Source: DAHVFK01 sp963755395 | GTDB lineage: Bacteria; Pseudomonadota; Gammaproteobacteria; Burkholderiales; SG8-39 | Direction of reading: 5' to 3' | Assembly (NCBI GenBank): GCA_963755395.1 | Contig: CAVWJJ010000003.1 | Span: 310,001 to 374,000 of the forward strand | Length of the DNA: 64,000 bases | Part shown: positions 9,364 through 17,354 of the stretch, in pieces | How the letters are laid out: each line of letters starts with the position of its first letter | Numbering within the stretch: position 1 is the first letter of the stretch | Made by a program: the position numbers and the translations under genes | Notes under the pieces: generated by a model | What the model was told of the DNA's origin: nothing | Databases searched by the model: none | Seen by the model: only the letters and a program-made list of their open reading frames with translations

Positions 9364-9378
9364 TGATAACGATTCTCA
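9364..9378. promoter_or_regulatory. Fur-like operator upstream of the FTR1 permease gene
   Basis: TGATAACGATTCTCA matches the 7-1-7 Fur consensus TGATAATnATTATCA at 12 of 14 defined positions. It lies in the intergenic space between the DUF1641 gene and the iron permease, upstream of the permease start. The functional link between Fur and an iron permease makes it credible; binding has not been shown. Confidence 0.6.
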
Positions 9379-9439
9379 TTAATTTGCGCAATAACGCCCT
9401 GCCGCGGCCAGTTCCCTGGCCGCGTCGTCCGCGGTCAGG

Positions 9440-10042
9440 TCACTTGGCCGCGCTACGCAGGTGCTTGTTGAAGCTCTGCAGCAACTGCATTCCGCGCTGC
9501 GTTTCGGCGTCGCGCGCGATTTGCCACAGACCGCCAATTCCGCCTTGCGGCGCGGGCATGCGCTCCGCCTCCGCCACCGCCGATTCGAGACTGCCGAGCA
9601 CGTGCTCGACATGCTCGAGCCGCTCCATGAGCCTCGGCAGCGTTACCGCGATGCGCTCCAGCGCCCCCGACGCCTGCATCCTTTCCATCATTTCGACCAG
9701 GCGCAGAACGCCGCCGCGACTCAGACGGTCCATCAGCGACAGCCCCTCGGCCAGGGTCTCGGCCAAGCGCCCGATCATCTCATCGCTTAGGGCGTCCTCC
9801 GCGGATCCGTAAACGCGTGCCAGCTGTACCAGGCGCTCGAGGTCGCCGTCGCGCACCATCCTGGCGATCGAGGGCAGGGCTTTTTCCAGTCCGGACCGGT
9901 TCACCTGGTCGAGCAGGCTAAGGCCCTCGCCAACGGCCTCGGTCAGGCGTCCGACCATCTCGTCGGTGAGTGCATCGCGCGCAGCTTCGACCACGCGCTG
10001 GACCTCGAGTTCGGTCGAGATCGCCTCGTTTGAGGTGCTCAT
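9440..10042 (-). CDS. DUF1641-domain protein, partner of SQR-like flavoproteins
   Basis: A 200-residue soluble helical protein of the DUF1641 type, often encoded next to sulfide:quinone oxidoreductase-like proteins. It holds a visible internal duplication: DALTDEMVGRLTEAVGEGLS (about residues 22-41) and DALSDEMIGRLAETLAEGLS (about 83-102), each followed by a leucine-rich helix. The start ATG at 10042 is 11 bases from the flavoprotein stop, so it is the last gene of the dsrE-tusA-SQR unit. Its biochemical role is unknown; a structural or membrane-anchoring role for the flavoprotein is a guess. Confidence 0.85.
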   Translation of the reverse strand: MSTSNEAISTELEVQRVVEAARDALTDEMVGRLTEAVGEGLSLLDQVNRSGLEKALPSIARMVRDGDLERLVQLARVYGSAEDALSDEMIGRLAETLAEGLSLMDRLSRGGVLRLVEMMERMQASGALERIAVTLPRLMERLEHVEHVLGSLESAVAEAERMPAPQGGIGGLWQIARDAETQRGMQLLQSFNKHLRSAAK

Positions 10043-10053
10043 GCATCGCCTCC

Positions 10054-11189
10054 TCAGAGCAGGCCGCGGGCGGACGCCCAGTACAGCTTGTTGTACGCCA
10101 TCTTGAACCAGTGCACGGCGCGCGTCGGTGCCTTTGGATCGGGCGGATTCTGGTAGTTGAACATGGCGTAGGTCGCCCGGTCCTTGCCCGCCTCGATGAA
10201 GCAGAACACCTTGCCGTCGTAGTCGCGCACCGGCGTTCCCATCTTGACCATCGCCGCGATGTTCTCGGCCAGCGCCTCGGCCTCGAAGTGCGCGGTCGAG
10301 CCCGCCTTGCTGATCGGCAAGTTGGTGGTGTCGCCGAGCACGAATACGTTTTCTCGCCCTTCCATGTTCAAGCGGTGCCGGTGGGTCGGGATCCAGCCGC
10401 GCTGTCCGAGCCCGTTCTTCTCGATCACTTCCATACCGCGGTGGGCCGGAATGGTAATCAGCAGGTCGAATGCCGCCTCCGTTCCCTCCTCGCTGCGCAC
10501 CACCTTCTTCGCGCCGTCGACCTCTTTCATGTTGAACAGCGTTTCGTAGGTGATGCCGAGCCGATCCATCTCGGGGGCCGCCCACTTGGCGACGTTCTCG
10601 AGCGAATGCGTGCGCCCGATCGGGTAGGTGTAGTGCAGCTTGGTCTTGTCCAGGATCCCGCGGTCCTTGAAGTAGTCGTGCAGCATGAACGTGATCTCAA
10701 GCGGCGCCATCGGGCACTTGTGCGGCACGCCGACCGTGATCACTACCCTGCCGCCCTGGAACGCCTGCAGGCGCTTGAACATCTTGAGCGCCGACTCTTC
10801 GGTGTAGAACTGCTCGGCGTTCTCGGCCAGGCCAGGAATTTCGTTCGCGCACCGGCCGCGAGCCGGTCGCGATCACGATCGTGTCGTAGTCGTGTACCTT
10901 GCCGCTCTTGGTCTTGACCTGGTTCTTGTCGAGCTGGAACTCCTCGACCGGATCGACGTGGAATTCGATGCCCGGCTCGAGCAGGCTGCGCCTGGTCGCG
11001 GTAGAGCTCGTCCGGCGTCGTCCTGCCGATCGCCAAGTAGAGCAGGCCCGGCTGATACATGTGCTTGTCCGACGCGGAAAGCATCGTGATCCGCGCCTTG
11101 CCCGAGCGCAACTCAACGGCGAGCCGCCTCGCCAAGTTGTTCGCCAGGATCGTGCCGCCCATTCCTCCACCTACGACCAGAATCCTCAT
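10054..11189 (-). pseudogene. sulfide:quinone oxidoreductase-like flavoprotein, two frameshifts
   Basis: The protein can be followed through three frames. The first runs from MRILVVGGGMGG (FAD-binding GxGxxG) to DELYRDQ. The second carries RSLLEPGIEFHVDP to ATGSRPVRE. The third runs from EIPGLAENAEQF to the end and includes HKCPMAPLE and GDTTNLPISKAG. The breaks lie near 10991 and near 10845-10860; each behaves as one extra base. The intact family oxidises sulfide or related reduced sulfur and passes electrons to quinone. Only one of the redox cysteines of classical SQR is obvious. The flanking tusA, dsrE and DUF1641 genes are intact, so sequencing or assembly error is as likely as true decay. 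Confidence 0.82.
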
Positions 11190-11231
11190 CGCCGTCTCCT
11201 CATGTCGCTTGCGTAATCGGACGAACCTCCT

Positions 11232-11462
11232 CTACTTCGCCTTGCGTACAACCACGTGCCACACCCCGTCCTCTTCGCGGGTCTCGATGTGCTCGTGCTT
11301 GACCTTGTTGATCCACTCCGGAATATCGTGCGCCGAGCCCTTGTCGGTCGAAAGCACCTCGAGTTCCTCGCCGACCTGCGCTGCCTTCATGGCGGCGATC
11401 AGCTCCATCAGCGGCCCAGGACAGAAGCTTCCCCGCGCATCCACCAGTTTCCGCGTGCTCAT
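11232..11462 (-). CDS. TusA-family sulfur carrier protein
   Basis: A 76-residue sulfurtransferase with the CPxP motif FCPGPLMELI; the persulfide-carrying cysteine is C14. TusA proteins relay sulfane sulfur between donors such as rhodaneses or DsrE proteins and acceptors. Here it lies between a DsrE-like gene and an SQR-like gene, an arrangement seen in sulfur-oxidising and sulfide-detoxifying bacteria, so it probably works in sulfane-sulfur transfer rather than tRNA thiolation. Length and fold pattern are normal. Confidence 0.9.
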   Translation of the reverse strand: MSTRKLVDARGSFCPGPLMELIAAMKAAQVGEELEVLSTDKGSAHDIPEWINKVKHEHIETREEDGVWHVVVRKAK

Positions 11463-11495
11463 CGCCCTGTGCCTCTCGCTCTCTTGTCGGTAATG

Positions 11496-11885
11496 TCAGA
11501 AGGACCAGACCTGGCCTGCGCTCGCCTCGTCGAGAAACTTCGTCAGGCCCATCGGCTCGCCTATGAAGTCTTCCAGATCCTTCTGCTCCAGCGCCAGAAC
11601 GTCCATCGCCATCGAGCAAGGATAGATCTTCGCGTCGCCGAGGTCGACTGCATTCGCAAAAAGTTCGCGGAACGGCGGTACCTTCTTCTCCGCCAGCAGG
11701 GTACCAACCGGGCCCTCGACGGGAGGCTCCTTCGCCTGCGACTTGACGAAGTACGTCAGCGCATTCATCGAAAGAAAGACGTGCACTTCGTTGCCGCTGA
11801 CGGCCCCGACGGAGGCAACCATCGCCGCCATTTGCAGACTTTCGCGGCTGCCGGAAATAACCATGACGCTGATTCGATTCGACAT
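11496..11885 (-). CDS. DsrE/DsrF-like sulfurtransferase subunit
   Basis: A 129-residue protein of the DsrE2-type family: a Rossmann-like N-terminus (ISVMVISGSRESLQMAAMVAS) and the conserved cysteine C90 in KIYPCSMAMDVL, which in characterised relatives carries a persulfide. It is the first gene of the dsrE-tusA-SQR-DUF1641 unit; the gap to tusA is 33 bases. The likely job is to accept sulfane sulfur and pass it to TusA. A 150-base gap separates it from the TVP38-type gene upstream. Confidence 0.88.
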   Translation of the reverse strand: MSNRISVMVISGSRESLQMAAMVASVGAVSGNEVHVFLSMNALTYFVKSQAKEPPVEGPVGTLLAEKKVPPFRELFANAVDLGDAKIYPCSMAMDVLALEQKDLEDFIGEPMGLTKFLDEASAGQVWSF

Positions 11886-12036
11886 GTCCGTCCCTTCTTC
11901 CGCACGCGGCGCCCGCGCCGCGACTCGCGGATCGATTATGGAAGCAGCAGCCGCGCCGCGCCAACAGCTTCGTTAATGCCCCCATTCGCGCGGCAATCAA
12001 TCTTGCGACCGCCAATACGATCGGTATTGAGACAGA

Positions 12037-12693
12037 TCAAGAAATCCGTCTTGACCGGCGCCGCCGCAAGCGGTGCGGCAGGAGCCAGATTGCCGCAACC
12101 GCGGCAAGCAGCAGCCCCCAGCCCCAGCCCGGCATGTCGAGCACGTTGTCGCCCAGCACGGCGAGAACGATCGTCAGCGGCAGGATGCCGAGCCCCGTGG
12201 CCCAGAGGAAGGTCCACCAGGTGATCTCGGTCAGCGCGGCGGCGTAGTTGATCAAGTTGAAGGCGATCACCGGGATCAGCCGCGCGACCAGCAGCGCGAG
12301 CCCGCCATTCTCGCGCGACCATCGCGTCAGGCTCGCCTGTCTGGATGCGGGAAGTAGCCTGCGCAGCACGGGCTGTCCCAGCGCGCGGACCGCGCCGAAC
12401 GCTGCCATCGCGCCGAGCATCGCCCCCACCCAGGTCACTACGGTTCCCCACAGCGGCCCGTACAGCATGCCGTTCGCAAGGGCGATGATCTCCGAGGGGA
12501 AGGGCAAAAAAGAATGCGCAACCATCAACCCGATCGAGCCGAGCACGCCCCACGCGCCCCACGATTGGATCAGCGCCTCGACATCGCGCACCGCTGCCGG
12601 CGCGCCCGGCGTCAACGGCCAGAGCCACCACCCGAGTGCAGCGATCGCCAGCGCGCCGACCAGCGTCGCAATCGGGCGAACGGCGCCGCTCAA
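12037..12693 (-). CDS. TVP38/TMEM64-family (VTT domain) membrane protein
   Basis: A 218-residue integral membrane protein with the two half-motifs of the VTT domain: FPSEIIALANGMLYGPLWGT near residue 70 and RLIPVIAFNLINYAAALT near 140. The family is linked to lipid scrambling or polyprenyl-phosphate handling in related DedA proteins, but no function is assigned here. The start is TTG, overlapping the stop of the kinase gene as TTGA (12690-12693), which supports translational coupling. The C-terminal arginine-rich tail RLRRRRSRR is cytosolic by the positive-inside rule. Confidence 0.85.
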   Translation of the reverse strand: MSGAVRPIATLVGALAIAALGWWLWPLTPGAPAAVRDVEALIQSWGAWGVLGSIGLMVAHSFLPFPSEIIALANGMLYGPLWGTVVTWVGAMLGAMAAFGAVRALGQPVLRRLLPASRQASLTRWSRENGGLALLVARLIPVIAFNLINYAAALTEITWWTFLWATGLGILPLTIVLAVLGDNVLDMPGWGWGLLLAAVAAIWLLPHRLRRRRSRRIS

Positions 12694-14438
12694 GGTCGCT
12701 CTAGACTTCTCTCGAAGCTCCGATCGAGCCCGAGGACGTACTGCGCAAGCTCGTCGACCAGGCCCTCGGTAAACGCGTCGAGGCTGAAACTGCGCCGGGC
12801 GCGCCCCAGATTGCCGACGTTGAGCAGGTCGACCGTAACGCCGAACGCGTCATAGTCCGCCCGGATACGTACGTGACATGGAATTGCGCCAACCGTGAAC
12901 GCGGCTCGCGCGACCTGCCTAAAGTCGTTCTTCGAATCCCGCCGCGTGCTCTCGATCTGCAGCGCGTCGAGCTCCTGCTGAAAGCGGGCAATGTCCAGCG
13001 TCGACAGCTCCACCATAGCCTCGCGCGTCGGGCGCAAGCGGCACGACAGAGTCACAAAATCGTGGAATTCCCGATCGCCGATCTTGCGCATCCGGAAATC
13101 CGCGAACGCATCGGTCAACTTCAGTAGCGGCAGTTCTCCCAGGTAGATCATCCGATACCGGATTCCCAGGATCGGACTCGCTGCGTTGACTTCCTGCGCG
13201 AACTCCGCCAGGTACCGGAACGCGGCGCGCAGCCTGCGGTCGAGGCGTTCGATGTCAGCCGTTCTAAGCGTCGGACCGGGCTCGGGGAGCCGATCCGCCG
13301 CCTGCCTCCTGAGCATCTCGATCGCGGCGTTGCGCCGCGCCGTGGCGGACAAAGGCGATTCCGGGGTCTCGCGCTGGCGCTCGCGCTCGTACTCCTCGCG
13401 CTGGCGCGCCTGCGTCTCAGCCCAGCGCTGCAGCTCGTCCTTCTTGCGCTTGCGCGCCTCGATCTCGGCCCGCAGCTCGGCCTTCTGCCGGTCCTCGAGC
13501 CCGCGCGCAAACTCGTCGAATTCGGCTAGCAGGAGCTCGCTCGTCTGATCAATCGATGTCGCGCGCAGCACCCTTGCCTCGTCGGCCTGGGCCGGGCGCT
13601 GGAGCGGAGGAGAAATGCCGCGCAGCTTGCGCAACGCCTCGGCCATCTCGCCGGCGCGCTGGTATCGCTCCTCGGGCTTCTTGGCCAGCGCGCGCGACAG
13701 TATGCAGTCGAACTCCTTTGGAATCATGCTATCCAGTTGCGAAACGTTGCGATGCGGCTCGACCATGATCCGCCGCATAAGTTCGAACATTGCGATCTCG
13801 CCTGCACCTTCGAACGGCGTGCGATGCACCAGCATTTCGTAAAGCACCACGCCGAGGGAAAAGACATCGGAGCGCGGGTCCGCCGGCTGGCCGAGCACTT
13901 GCTCGGGCGACATGTACTTCGGCGACCCTAGCGCAACCCCGGTCTGGGTCATCGACGAGGAAGGAACGTAGGCCACGCCGAAATCGGTGAGCTTGGCGTG
14001 CCCGGTCGCCGACACAATGACGTTGGCCGGCTTCACGTCGCGATGCACGATCGCATGCCGGTGAGCGTGCTCGAGGCCTTCCGCGATCTGCGCCGCAAGC
14101 TCGGCAGCCGTCGCGTAATCCAGCCTCCCCTGCTGGCGCAACATCAGCTGCAGCGACTGCCCTTCCAGCAGTTCCATGGCGATGAATGCGATCTCCCCCT
14201 CCACGCCGACGTCGTAGATGGTGACCAGATTAGGGTGGCTCAGCCGCCCGGCCGATTTCGCTTCCCGCAGGAAGCGCTCCCGCACGTCGTTCAGCACGTC
14301 TTCCGGCAGGCTCGGGTTCAGCGTCTTGATTGCTACCGTGCGCTCGATGAGCGGGTCGACTGCGCGGTAGACCGTGCCGGTGGCGCCGCGCCCGAGCTCA
14401 CCAATGATGCGGTAGCGGCCGAGTGTTTCTGGGAACAT
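12690..14438 (-). CDS. Ser/Thr protein kinase with coiled coil and unknown C-terminal domain
   Basis: A 582-residue Hanks-type kinase. The N-terminal catalytic domain has GRGATGTVY, the ATP lysine in VAIKTLN, IVHRDVKPAN, DFG and SPEQ, all canonical. Residues about 300-360 form a charged coiled coil (EARKRKKDELQRWAETQARQ). The last 200 residues are a separate domain that I do not recognise (includes GIRYRMIYLGELPLLK). There is no transmembrane segment. It is coupled to the TVP38-type gene by a TTGA overlap, which suggests a shared membrane-related role. Start at MFPETLGRYRI fits kinase architecture. Confidence 0.9.
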   Translation of the reverse strand: MFPETLGRYRIIGELGRGATGTVYRAVDPLIERTVAIKTLNPSLPEDVLNDVRERFLREAKSAGRLSHPNLVTIYDVGVEGEIAFIAMELLEGQSLQLMLRQQGRLDYATAAELAAQIAEGLEHAHRHAIVHRDVKPANVIVSATGHAKLTDFGVAYVPSSSMTQTGVALGSPKYMSPEQVLGQPADPRSDVFSLGVVLYEMLVHRTPFEGAGEIAMFELMRRIMVEPHRNVSQLDSMIPKEFDCILSRALAKKPEERYQRAGEMAEALRKLRGISPPLQRPAQADEARVLRATSIDQTSELLLAEFDEFARGLEDRQKAELRAEIEARKRKKDELQRWAETQARQREEYERERQRETPESPLSATARRNAAIEMLRRQAADRLPEPGPTLRTADIERLDRRLRAAFRYLAEFAQEVNAASPILGIRYRMIYLGELPLLKLTDAFADFRMRKIGDREFHDFVTLSCRLRPTREAMVELSTLDIARFQQELDALQIESTRRDSKNDFRQVARAAFTVGAIPCHVRIRADYDAFGVTVDLLNVGNLGRARRSFSLDAFTEGLVDELAQYVLGLDRSFERSLERP

Positions 14439-14563
14439 CGCGTGCTGGGTTCCGGGCCTACGGCGGAATGGCGGAATGAACGGCCGTAAGCTTGGCGCAA
14501 TCCCGTGCGCGCATCAAGTGAAGCCCGCCTCCCGCTGCGCGAGCGCGGGGTTCCGACTCCCGT

Positions 14564-15340
14564 TCAACGGCCATTCGCCAATCCAGCGAAAAGACGCTTT
14601 ATCGCGTTGACCTGTGCCAGATAGCGAGCGAGGTCGTGGTCGCCGCAGCGCTGGCCTTGGCTCACACGGAACTTGCGCTTGGCGTAGGCAACGCCGATTG
14701 CGGGACCGCAAAGGTGGATCACGGCGGCCAAGTCCTGTTTCTGCGCGAGCGTGGCCGCGACGATCGACTCGCGCTCGAGCACTTGGGCGACTCGACGGTC
14801 GAGCAAGGCGGAAGTCATCTCGACGGCGTTGCTCGGGACGACGCGCAAATACAGGCTGTTGAACCAGCACGAATCGAGCTCATACCAAGGTCCGTCCTCG
14901 ACCACGACGTGGTGATGAATACAGTATCGCTTCGCTTCCCTGAACGTCCCGTCGGTGATCTGATACATGCCGACCGCGCTTGACGCGGGGCGATAGACAT
15001 CGAAGGGCTCCGCGGTCAGGCGCCAGCGCCAGTAGGTCCGCGCCACGGGATTGCCTGCGGCCTCCACCTGGGCCAGCGCCGCCAGAAGATCCGGCGTGAT
15101 GACAGCGGTCGCGTGCGCGCTGAAGATCGGCGCGTAACTGCGCCAGGTCTCTATCGGCGTCTTGGAAAGCGCCCCGCTCACCGGGAAGAACAGCTCGGCC
15201 GGCTTGCGCACGACTTGATAGACCCAGTTGACCGCAAAGGACAACACGACCAGCGCGATCACGCCGATGCCCACCCGGATTGCGAGCGGCGCGGCCCGCA
15301 GCGCCCGCCAAGCGCGGCGCCTGCGACGTCTTCTTTTCAA
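14564..15340 (-). CDS. membrane-anchored lytic-transglycosylase-like protein
   Basis: A 258-residue protein with an arginine-rich start, one transmembrane helix (VGIGVIALVVLSFAVNWVYQ) and a periplasmic part resembling the SLT fold: LLAALAQVEAAGNPVARTYW contains the candidate catalytic glutamate and SAVGMYQITDGTF the sugar-binding loop. It probably cleaves peptidoglycan, though several cysteines in the domain (CIHHH, SCWFN, HLCGP) are unusual. The start TTG overlaps the dehydratase stop as TTGA (15337-15340), so the two are coupled in translation even though their functions look unrelated. Confidence 0.75.
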   Translation of the reverse strand: MKRRRRRRRAWRALRAAPLAIRVGIGVIALVVLSFAVNWVYQVVRKPAELFFPVSGALSKTPIETWRSYAPIFSAHATAVITPDLLAALAQVEAAGNPVARTYWRWRLTAEPFDVYRPASSAVGMYQITDGTFREAKRYCIHHHVVVEDGPWYELDSCWFNSLYLRVVPSNAVEMTSALLDRRVAQVLERESIVAATLAQKQDLAAVIHLCGPAIGVAYAKRKFRVSQGQRCGDHDLARYLAQVNAIKRLFAGLANGR

Positions 15341-16890
15341 TCGCGCCCGTCGACCGCCCGGAACACGCGGTCGAGGTACTGCACGCCCTCGCGCGAGGGC
15401 TCTTCCGGCAGCTCGCTCGCAATGCCCGCAAGGCACTTCGCCATGCGCTTCTTGGTCTCGATCTGCATCTGGCGCGCTATCTGTATGCGCTGCGCCTGCG
15501 GCGAACCTGCTCCGTGCATCGAGGTCAGGTACCCGACGGCATTGCGGCCGAGCGTCATGTTCTCGATCAGGCGCAGGATTCGCATCCGGTCCTCGGTGTC
15601 GATCTCCGCGCGCCCCTTGAGGTACTTGCGGATGATCGGGCCCACTTCGGGGTGGTCCAGCTCCTTCTCCGAGGGCAGCGTCACCATCAGGCCACCCGCG
15701 AGATCCTGCGCGAGTCGCCCGATCTCGTACGGCAGCTTCGTGACGTGGTGTTTGCACACGTTGGCCAACATGTCGTCCGCAAGGTACGCGCCCGAGCTCA
15801 TCGGCACCGCCTGGTAGCTCGACGCGACGCCCGTACCGTAGATGGTCTCGTTCAGGTGTGTCATCTCGACCAGCTTGTCGCGGATGTGCGAGACCTTCTC
15901 CACGCCGTTGTAGTCGGCGACGGTAGCCGCGGCGCCAATCAGGACGTCGCCCACGCCGGTCTTGCAAACGTAGCTGCGGCGGTGGTAGCAGGTGAAGCGC
16001 TCGACCAGCATCGAAGCGAACTCGTGCTCGCCGTCCATGAACACGTCTTCCCAGGGAATAAACGCGTCCTCGAAGACGATCATCGCTTCCTGGCCGGAAT
16101 AGCGCTTGTTGCCGGCGTCGATGTCGCCTTCCATGCTGCGCGTGTCGCAGGACTGGCGACCGTAGACATACGTGATGCCCGGCGCATCGACCGGCAGCGC
16201 GCCCACGATCGCGTAGTCGCGATCCTCCGGGCCCAAGCGCAGCGTCGGCATCACGATCAGCCAGTGCGAGTTGATGCACCCTGTCTGGTGCGCCTTGGCA
16301 CCGCGGATATAGATCCCCTCCTCGGTGCGCCGCGTGACGTGCACGAACAGGTCGGGATCTGCCTGATCGTGCGGCGCCCTGGCGCGATCGCCCTTGACGT
16401 CGGTCATCGCCCCGCCGATCACGTAGCCGCGGCGCTGCATGCGCGCCACGAATTCGAGAAAGCGCCTGTGGTACGCGGTCCCGTGCGCCTGGTCGATCTC
16501 GAAGGTCACCGAGTGCAGGGAATTGATCGCATCCATGCCGACGCAGCGCTGGAAGCAGGTTCCGGTGAGCTGTCCCAGGCGGCGCTGCATCTTGTTCTGC
16601 ATCACCAGGTCCTCGGCGCTCGTCGCCACGTGCAGGGAGCGGTTGATCCGTTCACCGGTGTAGGGCGAAAGCGCGCTGCCCAGCTCTGGATTACGCGCCG
16701 CGAGCTCGTAGGTCTCCGCCACCGCGTTGACCGACGGGCGGATCACGGGATGGTCGACCGGCTCGGGCACGAGCTCGCCGAAAAGATAGACCTTGAGCCC
16801 GCGTCCGCGCAGGCTCGCAATGTATTCGTCGCCGGTGCGAATCGGCGCGATCGCCTGGCCGCCCTTGACGGTCTTGAACGGAGTTGCCAT
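15337..16890 (-). CDS. 4-hydroxybutyryl-CoA dehydratase/vinylacetyl-CoA isomerase family protein
   Basis: A 517-residue flavin and 4Fe-4S enzyme of the 4-hydroxyphenylacetate 3-hydroxylase superfamily. It has the cysteine pair C112-x3-C116 (TCFQRC) that corresponds to C99/C103 of the clostridial dehydratase, and a CYHRRSYVCKTG stretch with H303 and C309, likely the third and fourth cluster ligands. In the clostridial enzyme these are H292 and C299, one residue further apart. The start ATG at 16890 has AAAGGA upstream. It may interconvert 4-hydroxybutyryl-CoA and crotonyl-CoA, but other C4-C5 acyl-CoA substrates are possible. A thiolase remnant lies divergently upstream. Confidence 0.82.
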   Translation of the reverse strand: MATPFKTVKGGQAIAPIRTGDEYIASLRGRGLKVYLFGELVPEPVDHPVIRPSVNAVAETYELAARNPELGSALSPYTGERINRSLHVATSAEDLVMQNKMQRRLGQLTGTCFQRCVGMDAINSLHSVTFEIDQAHGTAYHRRFLEFVARMQRRGYVIGGAMTDVKGDRARAPHDQADPDLFVHVTRRTEEGIYIRGAKAHQTGCINSHWLIVMPTLRLGPEDRDYAIVGALPVDAPGITYVYGRQSCDTRSMEGDIDAGNKRYSGQEAMIVFEDAFIPWEDVFMDGEHEFASMLVERFTCYHRRSYVCKTGVGDVLIGAAATVADYNGVEKVSHIRDKLVEMTHLNETIYGTGVASSYQAVPMSSGAYLADDMLANVCKHHVTKLPYEIGRLAQDLAGGLMVTLPSEKELDHPEVGPIIRKYLKGRAEIDTEDRMRILRLIENMTLGRNAVGYLTSMHGAGSPQAQRIQIARQMQIETKKRMAKCLAGIASELPEEPSREGVQYLDRVFRAVDGRD

Positions 16891-16959
16891 GGGGTTTCCT
16901 TTGCGCATCTGCGCCACGTGGATGCATTCTCCTACTTTCCTGTCGTGAGATGAACCGAC

Positions 16960-17147
16960 ATGAGCTTCGTATACGTGACCGGCACGCCGTGCAAACCGTT
17001 CGGCAAGTTGCCGGACAAATCCTCCAGTGACCCTGCTCGCGAGGCCTACCTGCAAGTGATCCCCAATACCGGCATGGAAGACGGCGGCGCGATCGACTCG
17101 ACGAAGCGGCCTGCTCGAGCATCATTCTCAAGGCGGCGGCCAAATAG
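16960..17147 (+). pseudogene. thiolase-like gene remnant (N-terminus joined to a short C-terminal piece)
   Basis: The frame from 16960 reads MSFVYVTGTPCKPFGKLPDK then DPAREAYLQVIPNTGMEDGG, which resembles the first 45 residues of SCP-x-type thiolases. In another frame 17103-17147 reads EAACSSIILKAAAK and stop, which looks like a protein C-terminus. The total is far shorter than a thiolase (about 390 residues), so most of the gene is missing. It is divergent from the dehydratase gene and would fit a lost acyl-CoA pathway. It ends at the left edge of the proposed island. The identification rests on short similarity and is tentative. Confidence 0.45.
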
Positions 17148-17149
17148 AA

Positions 17150-17173
17150 GGGTCCTAGCTTTCGCTAAGGCCC
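17150..17173 (-). terminator. possible ancestral tRNA-Arg terminator hairpin
   Basis: GGGTCCTAGC and GCTAAGGCCC can pair at 8 of 10 positions around a four-base loop. On the minus strand the hairpin follows the tRNA-Arg 3' fragment and is followed by a moderately T-rich stretch. It could be the original terminator left behind when the island inserted. Weak evidence on its own. Confidence 0.4.
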
Positions 17174-17180
17174 TGCAGTG

Positions 17181-17226
17181 ACTGGCGCGCCCGGCAGGAT
17201 TTTGACCCATGGCTCCTTGTTCGTAG
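17181..17226 (-). repeat. degenerate tRNA-Arg 3' half, left attachment site of the island
   Basis: The first 22 bases, from ACTGGCGCGCCCGGCAGGAT, are identical to the 3' end plus CCA of the intact tRNA-Arg at 26487-26563. Similarity continues with a few mismatches and a one-base gap to TTCGTAG in the anticodon loop, then stops. It has no 5' half. This is the pattern expected of the distal attachment site of an element integrated in the 3' end of tRNA-Arg. Confidence 0.75.
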
Positions 17227-17354
17227 ATGACGAGCCGGGTTCTGTAGGACATATATTCAATAAGTAAGGGACAACCGTCCGTTGCCCACTTGCATTATGA
17301 AGCACTACAGAGGGGGATGCCGCTGGGCAAACGTCGAGCGTGCTAGGGGAGCGT

